A DNA stretch of 64,000 nt. Source: Pyronema omphalodes (taxonomy: Eukaryota; Ascomycota; Pezizomycetes; Pezizales; Pyronemataceae). The notes beneath the pieces were generated by a model. That model ran no database searches. It had not been told where the DNA came from and was given only the letters and a program-made list of their open reading frames with translations. The stretch covers positions 248,001 through 312,000 of the forward strand of contig JAJJXM010000016.1 in the NCBI GenBank assembly GCA_024516155.1, in the 5' to 3' direction. This document shows, piece after piece, positions 43,928-53,859 of this stretch (positions within the stretch are counted from its first letter, which is position 1; each line of letters opens with the position of its first letter). Both the position numbers and the translations under genes were made by a program.

Positions 43928-45731
43928 GGCTTACCCCACCTCACGAAATGTCGCCAAAACAACGACAGAACAACGCCCAACGATCGAAACGGTCCGAAAA
44001 CGCGTATAACGTTCTAGCCGACCCTCCTCATGATGGATCCAATCCTACTTTTGATGGAAGAGATGGAAAAGTTGATGAAGTTGATGGAAACTTCGCTGGA
44101 AAGCCCTTCCAGAGCGTGGTCTTGGCAGGATCACCAGTTCCTTCGGCTTCAACAAAGCAGAAACAGGCGACAACTGAACCCAGCCTGTTCAGTAAATACC
44201 GTCGCCAAATAGTATCTGCAGTTAATGAGGCAGCCTCGCATAATGACAACTATGCCACCCTTGACCAACTGTTTGCAGACAACTGGACCGAGTTCATAGG
44301 AGCCAGCTACCTGGGGGTACACCAGACCTATCAGGACACACAGGGACGCTTCAATACACTCGAGGAATCCATACGCAACAACAACGATGCGATACACGGC
44401 AGATTCGACGTCATGATGACGAAATTTGACGATCTGCTCTTCGAAAACGCGACGCTGCGCGAAGCATACAACTCTACACAGGCAGAAACAGCAGCCCTCA
44501 AGGCTGCTGTGGACGCCCTGACGAAGAAAATCGACGAACAGCAACAAGCCATTTCGGCGCCCCCCTCACCGAACCTCACGGCCTCTTCCTCAGCGATGGA
44601 AGAGATGACTATGCAACTGTCCGTCGTCCAACATGACATTCAGGATGTCCTGGACGCTGTTCGCAACCCTCCTGGCAAGAGAAAGCGAAGGGGAAGCGAC
44701 CAGAACACCGAACCCACATCACCAACGACCAGAGTACCGGTCAACCACAAACCGAGAGCTGCATCACCGGTGCGAAGCCTGATGCACTCAAAACATGCGA
44801 CTACCGCCGCCCAGGACAAGCTTGATGCCCTCAAGCTTACGTCCCCCCTACCTCTCCTCGCAATCACATCGACCGAAGCGACATCGGAACCTCACCCTGA
44901 CAGTTCATCTGCTCAGGACACACCTCTACCCGACGCCCCAAGCACTGCCCCTGCTGAGACCAACGGATGGAAGACTGTGGAGGCGAAGGCTACACAGAGG
45001 AAGAAGCAGAAAGCGCAGGAGACGAGACCTACGGCAGCGACACCCAGCCAGACCCCTACAACGAAGAATGGTGGCCGGGGAAAGAATACCCACCAACCCA
45101 GAACAACAACCCCCTCTGCAAAGAAGACTTGGGCAGAAGTCGTCAAGAGCGGAGGCATCAACGTCCAGATTGTGCTGGGGAATGGCAATCTTGGACTGAC
45201 AACACCACCGACAAGAAGGGGAGAGAGGCGAGGGGGAGCAGCGAGAAGACTGAGGAAGAAGGAAGGAGAAGGGGAGAGAGGGGAGGAGAAGAGGGGCAGG
45301 GCGGGCCCGGGTGTCTCAAAGGGCAAAGAGTCAGGAGACACCGGCGGAGGAGTTGAGAGAGGGGAGGAGAGTGGGGGCGTAGGTGGCCCGGCGGCGGTTT
45401 AACTTTGCTTTGGTTTTGTTTTTGCTTTGTGGGGGAAATAAAGGCGGAAAAATGGTTAAAAATGGGAGGGGAAGGGTGGAGGAAATGGGGGAACGACCCG
45501 GCGAGGTGGCCTCCGAGCGTACAGGGCTCCTGGAACAGACGACGCTTGACGAACAAAAGCACAACGAGACTTGGGGGTCTACAACCCCACACCCTAACGA
45601 CAAGCTCTGGGGCATACCCAGTGAGAGCTTGGCCTGACACCCGGGTTTCTTAATTTTGTATTTACTGTAGATTCCGCCATAACCTTACGGTTGGATGCGT
45701 GTATGAGTTAATAAATAATTAAATAAATAAA
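43928..45731 (+). mobile_element. ORF1-only LINE derivative inserted in family 2b pol
   Basis: 1804 bp with a perfect 13-bp target duplication TCGCTAGTATGCG (43915-43927 and 45732-45744) and an AATAAATAATTAAATAAATAA-like tail, the marks of target-primed integration. It holds ORF1, about 310 bp of 3' sequence and the tail, but no endonuclease or RT. Relative to the copy at 50259 its 5' end lacks about 185 bp. Confidence 0.88.
43948..45402 (+). CDS. LINE ORF1-like protein, 484 aa
   Basis: Starts MSPKQRQNNAQRSKRSENAYN. The middle (residues about 130-230) is a predicted coiled coil (TLREAYNSTQAETAALKAAV, ALTKKIDEQQQ), followed by a basic patch GKRKRRGSD and a long S/T/P/A-rich linker. KKTWAEVVKSGG near residue 395 resembles the segment preceding the RNA-binding part of fungal LINE ORF1 proteins. 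What follows is a Gly/Arg/Glu-rich low-complexity end with no CCHC knuckles, so the original C-terminus is probably lost. Frame and length equal those of the second copy. ORF1 proteins coat element RNA. Confidence 0.75.
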   Translation: MSPKQRQNNAQRSKRSENAYNVLADPPHDGSNPTFDGRDGKVDEVDGNFAGKPFQSVVLAGSPVPSASTKQKQATTEPSLFSKYRRQIVSAVNEAASHNDNYATLDQLFADNWTEFIGASYLGVHQTYQDTQGRFNTLEESIRNNNDAIHGRFDVMMTKFDDLLFENATLREAYNSTQAETAALKAAVDALTKKIDEQQQAISAPPSPNLTASSSAMEEMTMQLSVVQHDIQDVLDAVRNPPGKRKRRGSDQNTEPTSPTTRVPVNHKPRAASPVRSLMHSKHATTAAQDKLDALKLTSPLPLLAITSTEATSEPHPDSSSAQDTPLPDAPSTAPAETNGWKTVEAKATQRKKQKAQETRPTAATPSQTPTTKNGGRGKNTHQPRTTTPSAKKTWAEVVKSGGINVQIVLGNGNLGLTTPPTRRGERRGGAARRLRKKEGEGERGEEKRGRAGPGVSKGKESGDTGGGVERGEESGGVGGPAAV

Positions 45732-45744
45732 TCGCTAGTATGCG

Positions 45745-47913
45745 TTCGTCTCCCTCTTCCGGGAGGTCGGCGGCTCGTCTTGTCAGGGCGTCCGGTTTTC
45801 CTCCCAACGTTCCCAGTCGGTAGGTGATCACAAAGTTGAACCGAGACAAGAATTCGGACCAGCGTGCTTGTCGTCTGTTTAGCAGCTTTGTCATCATAAA
45901 GTATTCGAGATTCTTATGGTCTGTCAATACTTTTATAGGGAAGGCGGAGCCCTCCAAGTGGGGACGCCATTCCTCGAAACAACGAACTATTGCCAGTAGT
46001 TCTTTGTCATAGATTTCGTAGTTGCATTCTGCCGGGGAATGCTTCTTGGAATAAAATGCGACGGGGTGTAACACGCTATCGTCGTCGTATTGTGATAAGA
46101 CTCTAGCAGACACATAGTCAGATGCGTCTGTTTCTACTACAATCGGTTTCTCGTAGTCGAAGTGCTTGAGAATCGGTGCTGATGTAAATGCATCCTTCAG
46201 TCGGTCGAAGGCGCTTTGCTGATCTTTACCCCAGGTAAAGGGGATTGCTTTACCATCTTTCTTTGTGGTCAGAGCCGTCAGAGGGGAGACCACTTTTGAG
46301 TAGTCTTTGATAAATCTTCGGTAGAAATTTGCGAAGCCCAGGAACTCTTGGACCTGTTTCAAATTGGTTGGTTCCTTCCAATCTCTCACTGTGGCTACTT
46401 TGGAATCCATCATGCGCGCGCCGTCGCGGCCGATGTTGTAGCCCAGGTACTGTACTTCTGCCTTAGCAAACTTACACTTCTCTGGCTTCAAGTGCAGTTT
46501 TTCTTGTTTGAGTCGTTCCAAGATCTTTCGGACGTGTGAGGTGTGATCGGGCTTTGTTTCAGAGAATACGAGGATATCGTCCAAGTATGCCGTACAAAAC
46601 TGGTCCAGGTATGGTCTCAGGACATCATTTATAAATGCCTGGAAATCGGCAGGCGCGTTGGTGAGCCCAAAGGGCATCACTTTCGACTCGAATAGGCCGT
46701 ACCTTGTGCGGAAGGCCGTCTTCCATTCTTCGCCCTCTGCCATTCTGATAAGGTTATAAGCGCTGCGGACATCTAGGGTCGTAAAGTATTGAGCTTTGGA
46801 AAGATTCATCATCGTTTCCTGTATCAATGGCAGCGGGTACCGGTTCTTCTCGGTACCTTCGTTCAGTCTTCGGTAATTGACGCATAGGCGCAGGGATCCG
46901 TCTGATTTTTTCACGAATAATATCGGCGAGGCGGCTGATGATTGGGAGCGTTGTATAAATCCTTTCTCCAAATTCTCATCGAGCCACGTTTTCAGCGTCT
47001 GCAACTCGTTGCGTGACAGCGAGTATAGCGGGCCAAAGGGGGGGACGAATCCCTCTTTCAGTGGGATCTTGTGGTTGTAAGGTCGGTGTGGGGGGAGTTC
47101 CTTCGCGTTGACCTCCTTGAATAAATCGAGGTAGTCATGATACTCTTCCGGGATCATGTCTTTCAGTTCGTCATCCGTGAGGGGGGGCTTGTCTTGTAGG
47201 GCGACGGTGATCTCGTCCAACGATAGCGAGAACACTGTCAGGCTTTCGTCTTCTACCATTTCTTTGAAGTCGGAGATGGTTAGACCTGAGATCTCTATTG
47301 GGGGTTCGTCCGGGGGGTCGGGGACCGAGTCTTCTAACTCCGGCATGGGGTTTGTGTCGGGCTCGTGGACAGCGGGAGGGGGCCTCGAGTCCAGGACCTC
47401 GACACCGGTTGTGCTTACAGGCAACAGGGTGCAGTTCCTTAGGCAGTATTGGGAGTCGAAGCTTACAGTGTTGGAACTGAAGCTTATTGTTACATCGTGT
47501 TTCTTCAACCAGGGGATGCCCAACACCACCGGGTAGTGACCCAGCTTGGTGACAAACATGGGAAGGGTTTCCGAGTGACCGTTGATGGTACACTCTACTT
47601 GGGCGAGGTGTGTGATTTTTCCTGAGGATATGGGGCGGCCGTCGATAACTTCGACCGTTCGGCCGGTGGATAGGGGGGTTAGGGGGAGTTTGTGATGGCG
47701 GGCGAAATTGCGGTCAACAAAGGCGATACCAGTGGCGCCGCAGTCAACGAGCGCTACTGTTTTCACGGAGCGGTTATTGGAAAACAAGGAACAGGAGAGG
47801 ACAAGGTGTTTGCATTCTAACTTTCCAGTAAAACTTGCGCCCGATAATAGCAATGTATCAGCAATAATATTCCCACCAGCGGCAGAGCCATCTTCTTGCA
47901 GCTGGTTCATTCT
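45745..47913 (-). pseudogene. pol: family 2b Pol, N-terminal part (protease, RT, RNase H)
   Basis: From the -1 shift (47919-47913): MNQLQEDGS, protease VDCG, RT with YLDD, RNase H (ETDASDYVSARVLSQ), then EGDERILA, where the LINE target duplication ends it. It is otherwise uninterrupted, with 741 codons in total including about 20 read into the LINE tail. The other half lies at 42374-43927. Confidence 0.9.
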
Positions 47914-47919
47914 TTTCCC
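47913..47919 (-). promoter_or_regulatory. -1 frameshift heptamer G GGA AAA, family 2b
   Basis: Same context as copy a: TCG GGA AAA GAA TGA. Conserved although other parts of gag have decayed. Confidence 0.78.
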
Positions 47920-49227
47920 GACACCTCTTCTTCAGCATCCAATAATTCCACGCTCGCCACTTTAACATTCGTCTTGGCGGGGCACGACGCAGCCATGTGG
48001 CCGAGGCCACCGCAGTAGAGGCAACGTCCTTCTGACAGGCGGGTCGCGCGCTCCTGTGCCGACAGTTTCTGACGGGGTCCCTGGGCAGGGGCTTGCTTGC
48101 TGGAGGAGGCGGTGGTGGCTTGGGTAGCGGGGGTGGGGCGACTGGTGACGGGGGTGGCGGTGGTAGTGGGTTTAACTTGGCCGCGGTTGGTACGCAGCTT
48201 GCGGAGGTTCTCAAGTGCTCTCAATTGGGAGTCCAATTTTTGGCACTGGTCAACAAATTCGTGCATCGTGGTGGTGGGCGGGGCGCCAACCAACTTTTCG
48301 TGCAGCTCGAGGGATAGGCCGTTACGCAGGGCATCCATGGTGGCGGCTTCGTCCCAGCCTAACTCTGCGACTAGGCGGGAGAACTCTGCATAATAGTCCG
48401 AAAATTCGCGGTTGTTTTGTCAGAAATTTTGTAGTTTGAAACGAGCCGTTGCGCGCTCGTCCGGGTCTCCAAAGGTACGCTGTAAAATTTTAATGACGTC
48501 TTCGACGTCGTTGCGGGCCCAGCGGTTGCCATTTTCCTTGATATAAGGAAGAATCTGATCCAAGGCGCGTCCGCGGAGGCGGCCCATGGCATAAGAAATC
48601 CGTTTATGAGGGGTCGGGAAACGTAGTTCGTCGCTCACCAACTTGATGCGAAGCAAGGAGACAAAGCGGCGGAGGTCCTCCCTGTTGGACCCGTCGAAGG
48701 TTGGTGGATCCGAGATTTTGTCTCCGGTCACGCGGATGCCAGGGGAGGCGAGTAGCGCGTTGATGAGTTCACGCTGGCGGGTGAGCTCCTTCTCGTAATA
48801 GTGAATTTCATTCGTATCGGCTTGTTCCTCCGGGGTTAGGAGGATTTCGGGGTCTCGGGGGGGGGGGTGTTGGAATTGGTGCGATTATAGTGGGGGCGGG
48901 GGCTGCGGCTGCGGCTGTGGTAGGGCGTGCGGCGGCTCGCGGTACTGGTTCTGGGCCGTTCGGGTAAACCTGGACGGAGCCAGTCTGGATCACGACAGGG
49001 GGAATGGGGGCAGGGGTGGGAGCTTCCGGAGCGCGGGAGGCGACAGGGCTGGATACCCGAGTGCTGTTACGGGAGCCGGGGGTTTCCGCGAGGTCGTTCA
49101 AGAGATAACCCGTGGGGTGGTCCTGAGCGTCTGAAATGGATTGTGCGAGTTGTTTGGTGAAAGTGAGCGGTTCATGGCCGTCAGGGAACTGGGTCATGGC
49201 GGCAGCGTTCACAATTTGCTGCCAGTG

Positions 49228-49427
49228 GAGGACTTCCCATCGCTCTATTGGGGGTGGATAGAACCACCTCAACTTCATCTATTCGATAGCAATAGAAAAT
49301 CTGAATAGACAGGGGGGTAGAGACCCCCCTGTCTATCCTAGTGCTCTATTCGCGTTCTATAGAAAATATTTTTTTTGTGGTGAAATGGACTCTCACGTCC
49401 GTTGCTATAGAGCGATGGGAAGTCCTC
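49228..49427. mobile_element. 200-bp MITE-like element with 21-bp perfect terminal inverted repeats
   Basis: Comparison with copy a shows the empty site GCTGCCAGTGTCC. In copy b the insert starts GAGGACTTCCCATCGCTCTA and ends with the exact reverse complement (49407-49427). CCAGTG/CAGTG is repeated on both sides; because the terminal bases overlap, the true duplication could be 3, 5 or 6 bp. Inside lies a further palindrome, TAGACAGGGGGG...CCCCCCTGTCTA with a 6-nt loop (about 49299-49328). No coding capacity, so it must have been moved in trans. Confidence 0.88.
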
Positions 49428-49448
49428 CAGTGTCCTTCGTCAATAAGT

Positions 49449-49691
49449 TTAATGTGCATTCTGGCGGGCTCTGAGGATTGGCTTGAGTCTGATGGTGTGG
49501 CCGATGTGCTCCTGGTAAGTGTAGTCCTGGAGTTGCCAGGGGACCACAAGGTAGCAGTTATTTTCTGCTCGTCGGATGGTTCTTCGCACTGCGCCAGCGA
49601 ATCTGTCGGAAATTCCAAATGTTTCGTTTAGGGTGTGCGTTTCCAGGGCTCGTTTTAAGGCGTAGGTCCAAGCAGAACCGGTGGGGTTCAT
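49449..49691 (-). CDS. 80-codon ORF upstream of gag, family 2b
   Basis: Starts MNPTGSAWTYALKRALE and ends RARQNAH. Its stop overlaps the gag start (ATGCACATTAA). Counterpart of 37547-37789, with exactly the same length. No recognised domain. Confidence 0.4.
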   Translation of the reverse strand: MNPTGSAWTYALKRALETHTLNETFGISDRFAGAVRRTIRRAENNCYLVVPWQLQDYTYQEHIGHTIRLKPILRARQNAH

Positions 49692-49715
49692 GCGTGTTGG
49701 TTGAATAATTATTCG

Positions 49716-49724
49716 ATCGAACGT
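49716..49724 (-). promoter_or_regulatory. family 2b primer-binding site
   Basis: Sense ACGTTCGAT, complementary to ATCGAACGT in the adjacent LTR (49943-49935 sense). Spacing from the LTR edge is two bases, as in the other copies. Confidence 0.5.
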
Positions 49725-49726
49725 AA

Positions 49727-50258
49727 TGTCAGGGAACTAGGAACGGACGTTCAAAGAACACACTGAACACTACCGGCAAGAGGGACTAGGTGGGTTCCGG
49801 GACGGGGAACGGCAGGACAAGGACCGAAGTGCTCGTCAGACGGACGGCACACAAAACAGGAACAGGGACAAGGACAAGAGTGACGTAGGACTTGGAAGAA
49901 GAAGTCTTTATTAGGAGCAAGGGAAAGACACAAGACGTTCGATGGAGAACTCGACAACGGGGAGGCAAGCCTCCTTATGTACAAAGGGGCGGCCAGCACT
50001 CTTGCTGGGCCGTCATCCAACATCGCTACCTGAAGCTTCCGTTCTCCATCAATTCACCTGCGACGCCACAGCTCTCCAGCTCGTGGTACGTCATCCCTGT
50101 GGTACGTCATCCCTCATCAATCAGTCTATCAGTCACAACGGCACGGCACACACAACAACACAACAACACAACAGCAACACAACACAACACGGCAAGACAA
50201 CGGCACGATGCCAATCAACGACCACGACAACACAATGATGACGCAACAACACAACGGC
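49727..50258 (-). repeat. family 2b, 5' LTR, truncated at its outer end
   Basis: Runs from TGTCAGGGAAC to CACAACGGC. The expected last ~22 bp (TCGTCAGCC...CCGTGACA) are missing. A small tandem duplication, GTGGTACGTCATCCCT, lies at about 50084-50112. Confidence 0.88.
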
Positions 50259-52036
50259 ACCCTCAACACCACACGGCAACGGCGACCCCCCCCCCTGCAT
50301 TCTCAACAACGAGCACCGAAACCCCCGGTTTTCTCACCGGATTCGGATCCGCAGCACTCTATTACGTTATTCTCTGAATTTTCAGGGAATTCTACGTTGT
50401 TTTTGTTGACTTTTGTCGCAAAATCAGAGTTTTCACGAGTTTTGGCTTACCCCACCTCACGAAATGTCGCCAGAACAACGACAGAACAACGCCCGACGAT
50501 CGAAACGGTCCGAAAACGCGTACAATGTTCTAGCCGACCCTCCTCATGATGCATCCAATCCTACTTTTGATGGAAGAGATGGAATAGTTGATGAAGTTGA
50601 TGGAAACTTCGCTGGAAGGCCCTTCCAGAGCGTGGTCTTGGCAGGATCACCAGTTCCTTCGGCTTCAACAAAGCAGCAACAGGCGACAACTGAACACAGC
50701 CGGTTCAGTAACTACCGTCGCTTGTGTGTATCTGCGATTAATGAGGCAGTCACGCTTGATGACAACTATGTCACTCTAGATCAACTGTTTAGAGACAACC
50801 AAGCCGAACTCACTGGCGCCAGCTTCCTGGGGATACAACAGATCCACCGGGACACACAGCGACGCTTCAATACACTCGAGGAATCCATACGCAACAACAA
50901 CGATGCGATACACGGCAGATTCGACGTCATGATGACGAAATTCAACGATCTGCTCTTCGAACACGCGACGCTGCGCAAAGCATACGACTCTACACAGGCA
51001 GAAACAGCAGCTCTCAAGGCTGCTGTGGACGCCCTCACGAAGAAAATCGACGAACAGCAACAAGTCATTTCGGCGCCCCCCTCACCGAACCTCACGGCCT
51101 CTTCCTCAGCGATGGAAGAGATGACTATGCAACTGTCCGTCGTCCAACATGACATTCAGGATGTCCTGGACGCTGTCCGCAACCCTCCTGGCAGGAGAAA
51201 GCGAAGGGGAAGCGACCAGAACACCGAACCCACCTCACCAACGACCAGAGCACCGGTCAACCACAAACCGAGAGCTGCATCACCGGTGCGAAGCCTGATG
51301 CACTCGAAACATGCGACTACCGCCGCCCAGGACAAGCTTGATGCCCTCAAGCCTATGTCCCCCCTACCTCTCCTCGCGATCACGTCAACCGATGCGACAC
51401 CGGAACCTCACCCTGACAGTTCATCTGCTCAGGACACACCTCTACCCGACGCCCCAAGCACTGCCCCTGCTGAGACCAATGGATGGAAGACTGTGGAGGC
51501 GAAGGCTACACAGAGGAAGAAGCAGAGAGCGCAGGAGACGAGACCGACGGCAGCGACACCCAGCAAAACCCCTACAACAAAGAATGGTGGCCGGGGAAAG
51601 AATACCCACCAACCCAGAACGACAACCTCCTCTGCGAAGAAGACTTGGGCAGAAGTCGTCAAGAGCGGAGGCATCAACGTCCAGATTGTGCTGGGGAATG
51701 GCAATCTTGGACTGACAACACCACCGACAAGAAGGGGAGAGAGGCGAGGGGGAGCAGCGAGAAGGCTGAGGAAGAAGGAAGGGGAAGGGGAGAGAGGGGA
51801 GGAGAAGAGGGGCAGGGTGGGCCCGGGTGTCTCAAAGGGCAAAGAGTCAGAAGACACCGGCGGAGGAGTTGAGAGAGGAGAGGAGAGTGGGGGCGTAGGT
51901 GGCCCGGCGGCTGTTTAACTTTGCTTTGGTTTTGTTTTTGCTTTGTGGGGGAAATAAAGGCGGAAAAATGGTTAAAAACGGGAGGGGAAGGGTGGAGGAA
52001 ATGGGGGAACGACCCGGCGAGGTGGCCTCCGAGCGT
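50259..52036 (+). mobile_element. second LINE ORF1 derivative, joined to the truncated LTR
   Basis: From 50444 it matches 43928-45520, diverging at CCGAGCGT (52036). It extends about 185 bp further 5' than the first copy (C-run near 50286-50294, CCCGGTTTTCTCACCGG), probably leader sequence. It lacks the 3' end and tail found in the first copy, so it is 3'-truncated or joined to other DNA by a rearrangement. I found no target duplication. Confidence 0.8.
50464..51918 (+). CDS. LINE ORF1-like protein, 484 aa (second copy)
   Basis: Starts MSPEQRQNNARRSKRSENAYN. Same length and layout as 43948-45402: coiled-coil middle, basic patch GRRKRRGSD, KKTWAEVVKSGG, low-complexity Gly/Arg/Glu end. Most of the protein differs from the first copy by a few percent, but residues about 78-135 (50695-50863) differ at over a third of positions. 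The frame is open in both copies. Confidence 0.75.
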   Translation: MSPEQRQNNARRSKRSENAYNVLADPPHDASNPTFDGRDGIVDEVDGNFAGRPFQSVVLAGSPVPSASTKQQQATTEHSRFSNYRRLCVSAINEAVTLDDNYVTLDQLFRDNQAELTGASFLGIQQIHRDTQRRFNTLEESIRNNNDAIHGRFDVMMTKFNDLLFEHATLRKAYDSTQAETAALKAAVDALTKKIDEQQQVISAPPSPNLTASSSAMEEMTMQLSVVQHDIQDVLDAVRNPPGRRKRRGSDQNTEPTSPTTRAPVNHKPRAASPVRSLMHSKHATTAAQDKLDALKPMSPLPLLAITSTDATPEPHPDSSSAQDTPLPDAPSTAPAETNGWKTVEAKATQRKKQRAQETRPTAATPSKTPTTKNGGRGKNTHQPRTTTSSAKKTWAEVVKSGGINVQIVLGNGNLGLTTPPTRRGERRGGAARRLRKKEGEGERGEEKRGRVGPGVSKGKESEDTGGGVERGEESGGVGGPAAV

Positions 52037-52875
52037 AAGTCTGACTAATGAATATATCAACGCCAGCCATGCATGTCTTTAGCTTTACCGTTTTGCAAGA
52101 TATATATCCACAACCGACATTCATTCGTTTCGTCGAGACATCCGGCAGGGTCACGATGACTCGGAGTTTACTCCGCCCTCTAGGTGAAGCTTGAGATTAG
52201 AGTGGAGACTTTCGAGCTCGCTTAATTCCTTTTTTCCCCGCATTTTTCGGGTCCAACCGCTTTTCACTAAAGATGGAAATATGGCATTTTGTGGGGAAAA
52301 TATGGGGACAATATATCAAAGCCCCCTGCGTTCCGGACTCGCCGTATCCTTCCCTACCACTTTGCTACCATATCAGTCCTCGGCTTCACATGAGTACCGG
52401 CGTATATAGTTCCGGGATACCCTAAGATACTCTTCAATTCATTCTTCCGAACTCCGGCTAAAACCCTAGCTAGGAAATCCGGGGCAAACATAACTTCTAG
52501 CGTCAAACCACCCATACCTAGTTATATACCGAACACGTTAAACCATATATTACTCCCGCCGTGGTTGGGGGCTATATATCTTAGCGAAATGTACGGCATG
52601 CAACGAAGCGGAGCAGGCCGATCTCGCATGAATTGATCATTGATAGCTTCCTATTTTAGAAGGGTAATGAAGTTACGATATGCATATGCGCACCCTATGT
52701 TCAGTGTTTCGCTCTGATGCATTAAGCTTCAAACAAAAAAAAACGGTTATGGAAGCTGAGGCTATGGCAGTTCTCGTACCTGGACCAACTAACTGCAACC
52801 GCTCAAACGCTCAATCAGGACCCTTTTCTGTCTATCTTCTTTAGCAGAATAATGGAATTCCCCGACTCGAAAGTC
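52037..52875. other. intergenic stretch upstream of the cutinase
   Basis: Non-repetitive as far as I can see, with no supported gene. It separates the retroelement nest from the cutinase and probably contains its promoter. Confidence 0.55.
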
Positions 52876-52883
52876 TATAAAAT
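52876..52883 (+). promoter_or_regulatory. TATA box of the cutinase gene
   Basis: TATAAAAT about 55-62 nt before the ATG at 52938, followed by a C/T-rich stretch (CCTCCTCCTACC) typical of fungal transcription starts. Confidence 0.65.
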
Positions 52884-52937
52884 GATCCTCCTCCTACCTG
52901 TCTATCTCCTCTATCACCGCGGATCTTAATTGTCAAA

Positions 52938-53859
52938 ATGCAGATCTCCTCCCTAGCCCTTCTTCTTGCAGCCTCTCTCACCTCCGCCGCTCCGGTGGTA
53001 GAGCGCAGTAATGAAGTCTCCATCTTTTCCCGAATGGCATCTGCCTTCGCCGCCGCTGAAGCTGCTCAACATGTCCCCAGTCTCGTCACCCGTCAGTCTT
53101 CAGACACTAGAAACGACCTTATCAATGGAATGTGTAATGACATTATCTTGATCTTTGCTCGCGGAACAAACGGAAGTGGAAATATTGGAACTGGAATTGG
53201 AACTGCGTTTGCGGATGAGTTGGCTAAGGCTGAGCCTGGAAGGGTTATTGTCCAGGGTGTGCAGCCGTATGCGGCTACGGTGGTATGTGGATATCCTTAA
53301 ACCCAAGAAAGATGGTAGCTTGAGATCGAGCACGTTCGATAAGCGAGTCAAGCGATGACACCTAGCAAGACCGTTGCTCTTGGTTCTGGAGATCTTAAAT
53401 ACTGATGCTAATGTATAATGATTATGTATAGGACGGATACTTCGCCGGTGGTGATGAGCAAGGAGCCGATAGCATGGCTTCATTGACTCAGCAAGCCGCA
53501 ACACAATGTCCCAACGCCAAGATAGTCTGGGGAGGCTACAGCCAAGGAGCTCAGGTGAACCACAAGGCAGCAGCCAGACTTGCGGCCGGTCTCGAAGACA
53601 GGATTTATGCCATTGCTTTGTTTGGAGACCCAGATAACGTAAGTGAAACCAAATCCCAGGGCGGAGTAAGTTAAACTTAGTTGGCGGTACTGATATTGGT
53701 TAGCAACAACCTTTCCCCGGAAGTTTGAATACAAAGTGGAGGACTTGGTGTCATACTGATGACCCAATTTGTGCTGGTCAACCGTTTCCTGTTGGTGGTC
53801 ACTTGACTTATGAAGCCGATGCTCCCGAGGCGGCAGCTTGGGTTGCTAGCAGGGTTTAG
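52938..53859 (+). CDS. secreted cutinase-family serine esterase (CE5)
   Basis: Exons 52938-53282, 53432-53638 and 53704-53859, all phase 0, give 235 aa. Introns are 149 bp (GTATGT, TGCTAAT, TATAG) and 65 bp (GTAAGT, CTGAT, TTAG). A signal peptide of about 17 residues (MQISSLALLLAASLTSA) is followed by a short propeptide-like stretch. Family hallmarks: IFARGTNGSGNIG oxyanion segment, nucleophile Ser152 in GYSQG, Asp204 in D-P-I-C, His217 in GGHLTY. Cys66, Cys141, Cys200 and Cys207 can form the two family disulphides. CE5 enzymes hydrolyse esters in plant cutin or acetylated polymers outside the cell. Length is normal for the family. Acetylxylan esterase is the alternative within CE5, but the active-site spacing favours cutinase. 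Confidence 0.93.

Larger units (their letters stand above)
47907..49459 (-). pseudogene. gag: family 2b Gag, broken by nonsense, frameshift and an insertion
   Basis: Starts MHIKLIDEGHW (ATG 49459), interrupted after 11 codons by the inverted-repeat element, and continues NAAAMTQFPDGHEPLTF. A G run near 48860 is shorter than in copy a and shifts the frame. A CGA-to-TGA change at about 48420 adds a stop (LQNF-stop-QNNREF). The C-terminal piece (48338-47907) retains CLYCGGLGHMAASC and ends SGKE before the stop, with the G GGA AAA heptamer at 47919-47913. Confidence 0.85.
41819..50258 (-). mobile_element. family 2 copy b: chromovirus with two secondary insertions
   Basis: Minus strand, 3' LTR 41819-42356 and truncated 5' LTR 49727-50258. 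It is interrupted by an ORF1-only LINE (43928-45731) in pol and a ~200-bp inverted-repeat element (49228-49427) in gag. Its two LTRs share diagnostic differences from copy a (AAGAGGGACTAGGTGGG for ACCGGGGACTAGGCAGG), so it forms a subfamily. About 22 bp of the outer 5' LTR are lost where the next LINE fragment begins, so the target duplication cannot be checked. Confidence 0.9.

Noticed and set aside
44640..45640. Minus-strand frames of 75-160 codons opposite LINE ORF1
   Set aside because: They are shadows of ORF1 on the other strand and overlap a coding sequence with clear LINE features.
52031..52045. GTAAGT at the point where the second LINE copy diverges, suggesting a splice donor
   Set aside because: The shared sequence includes GT itself, so the break is not exactly at an exon end. 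The first copy reads GTACAGG there. A rearrangement is simpler.
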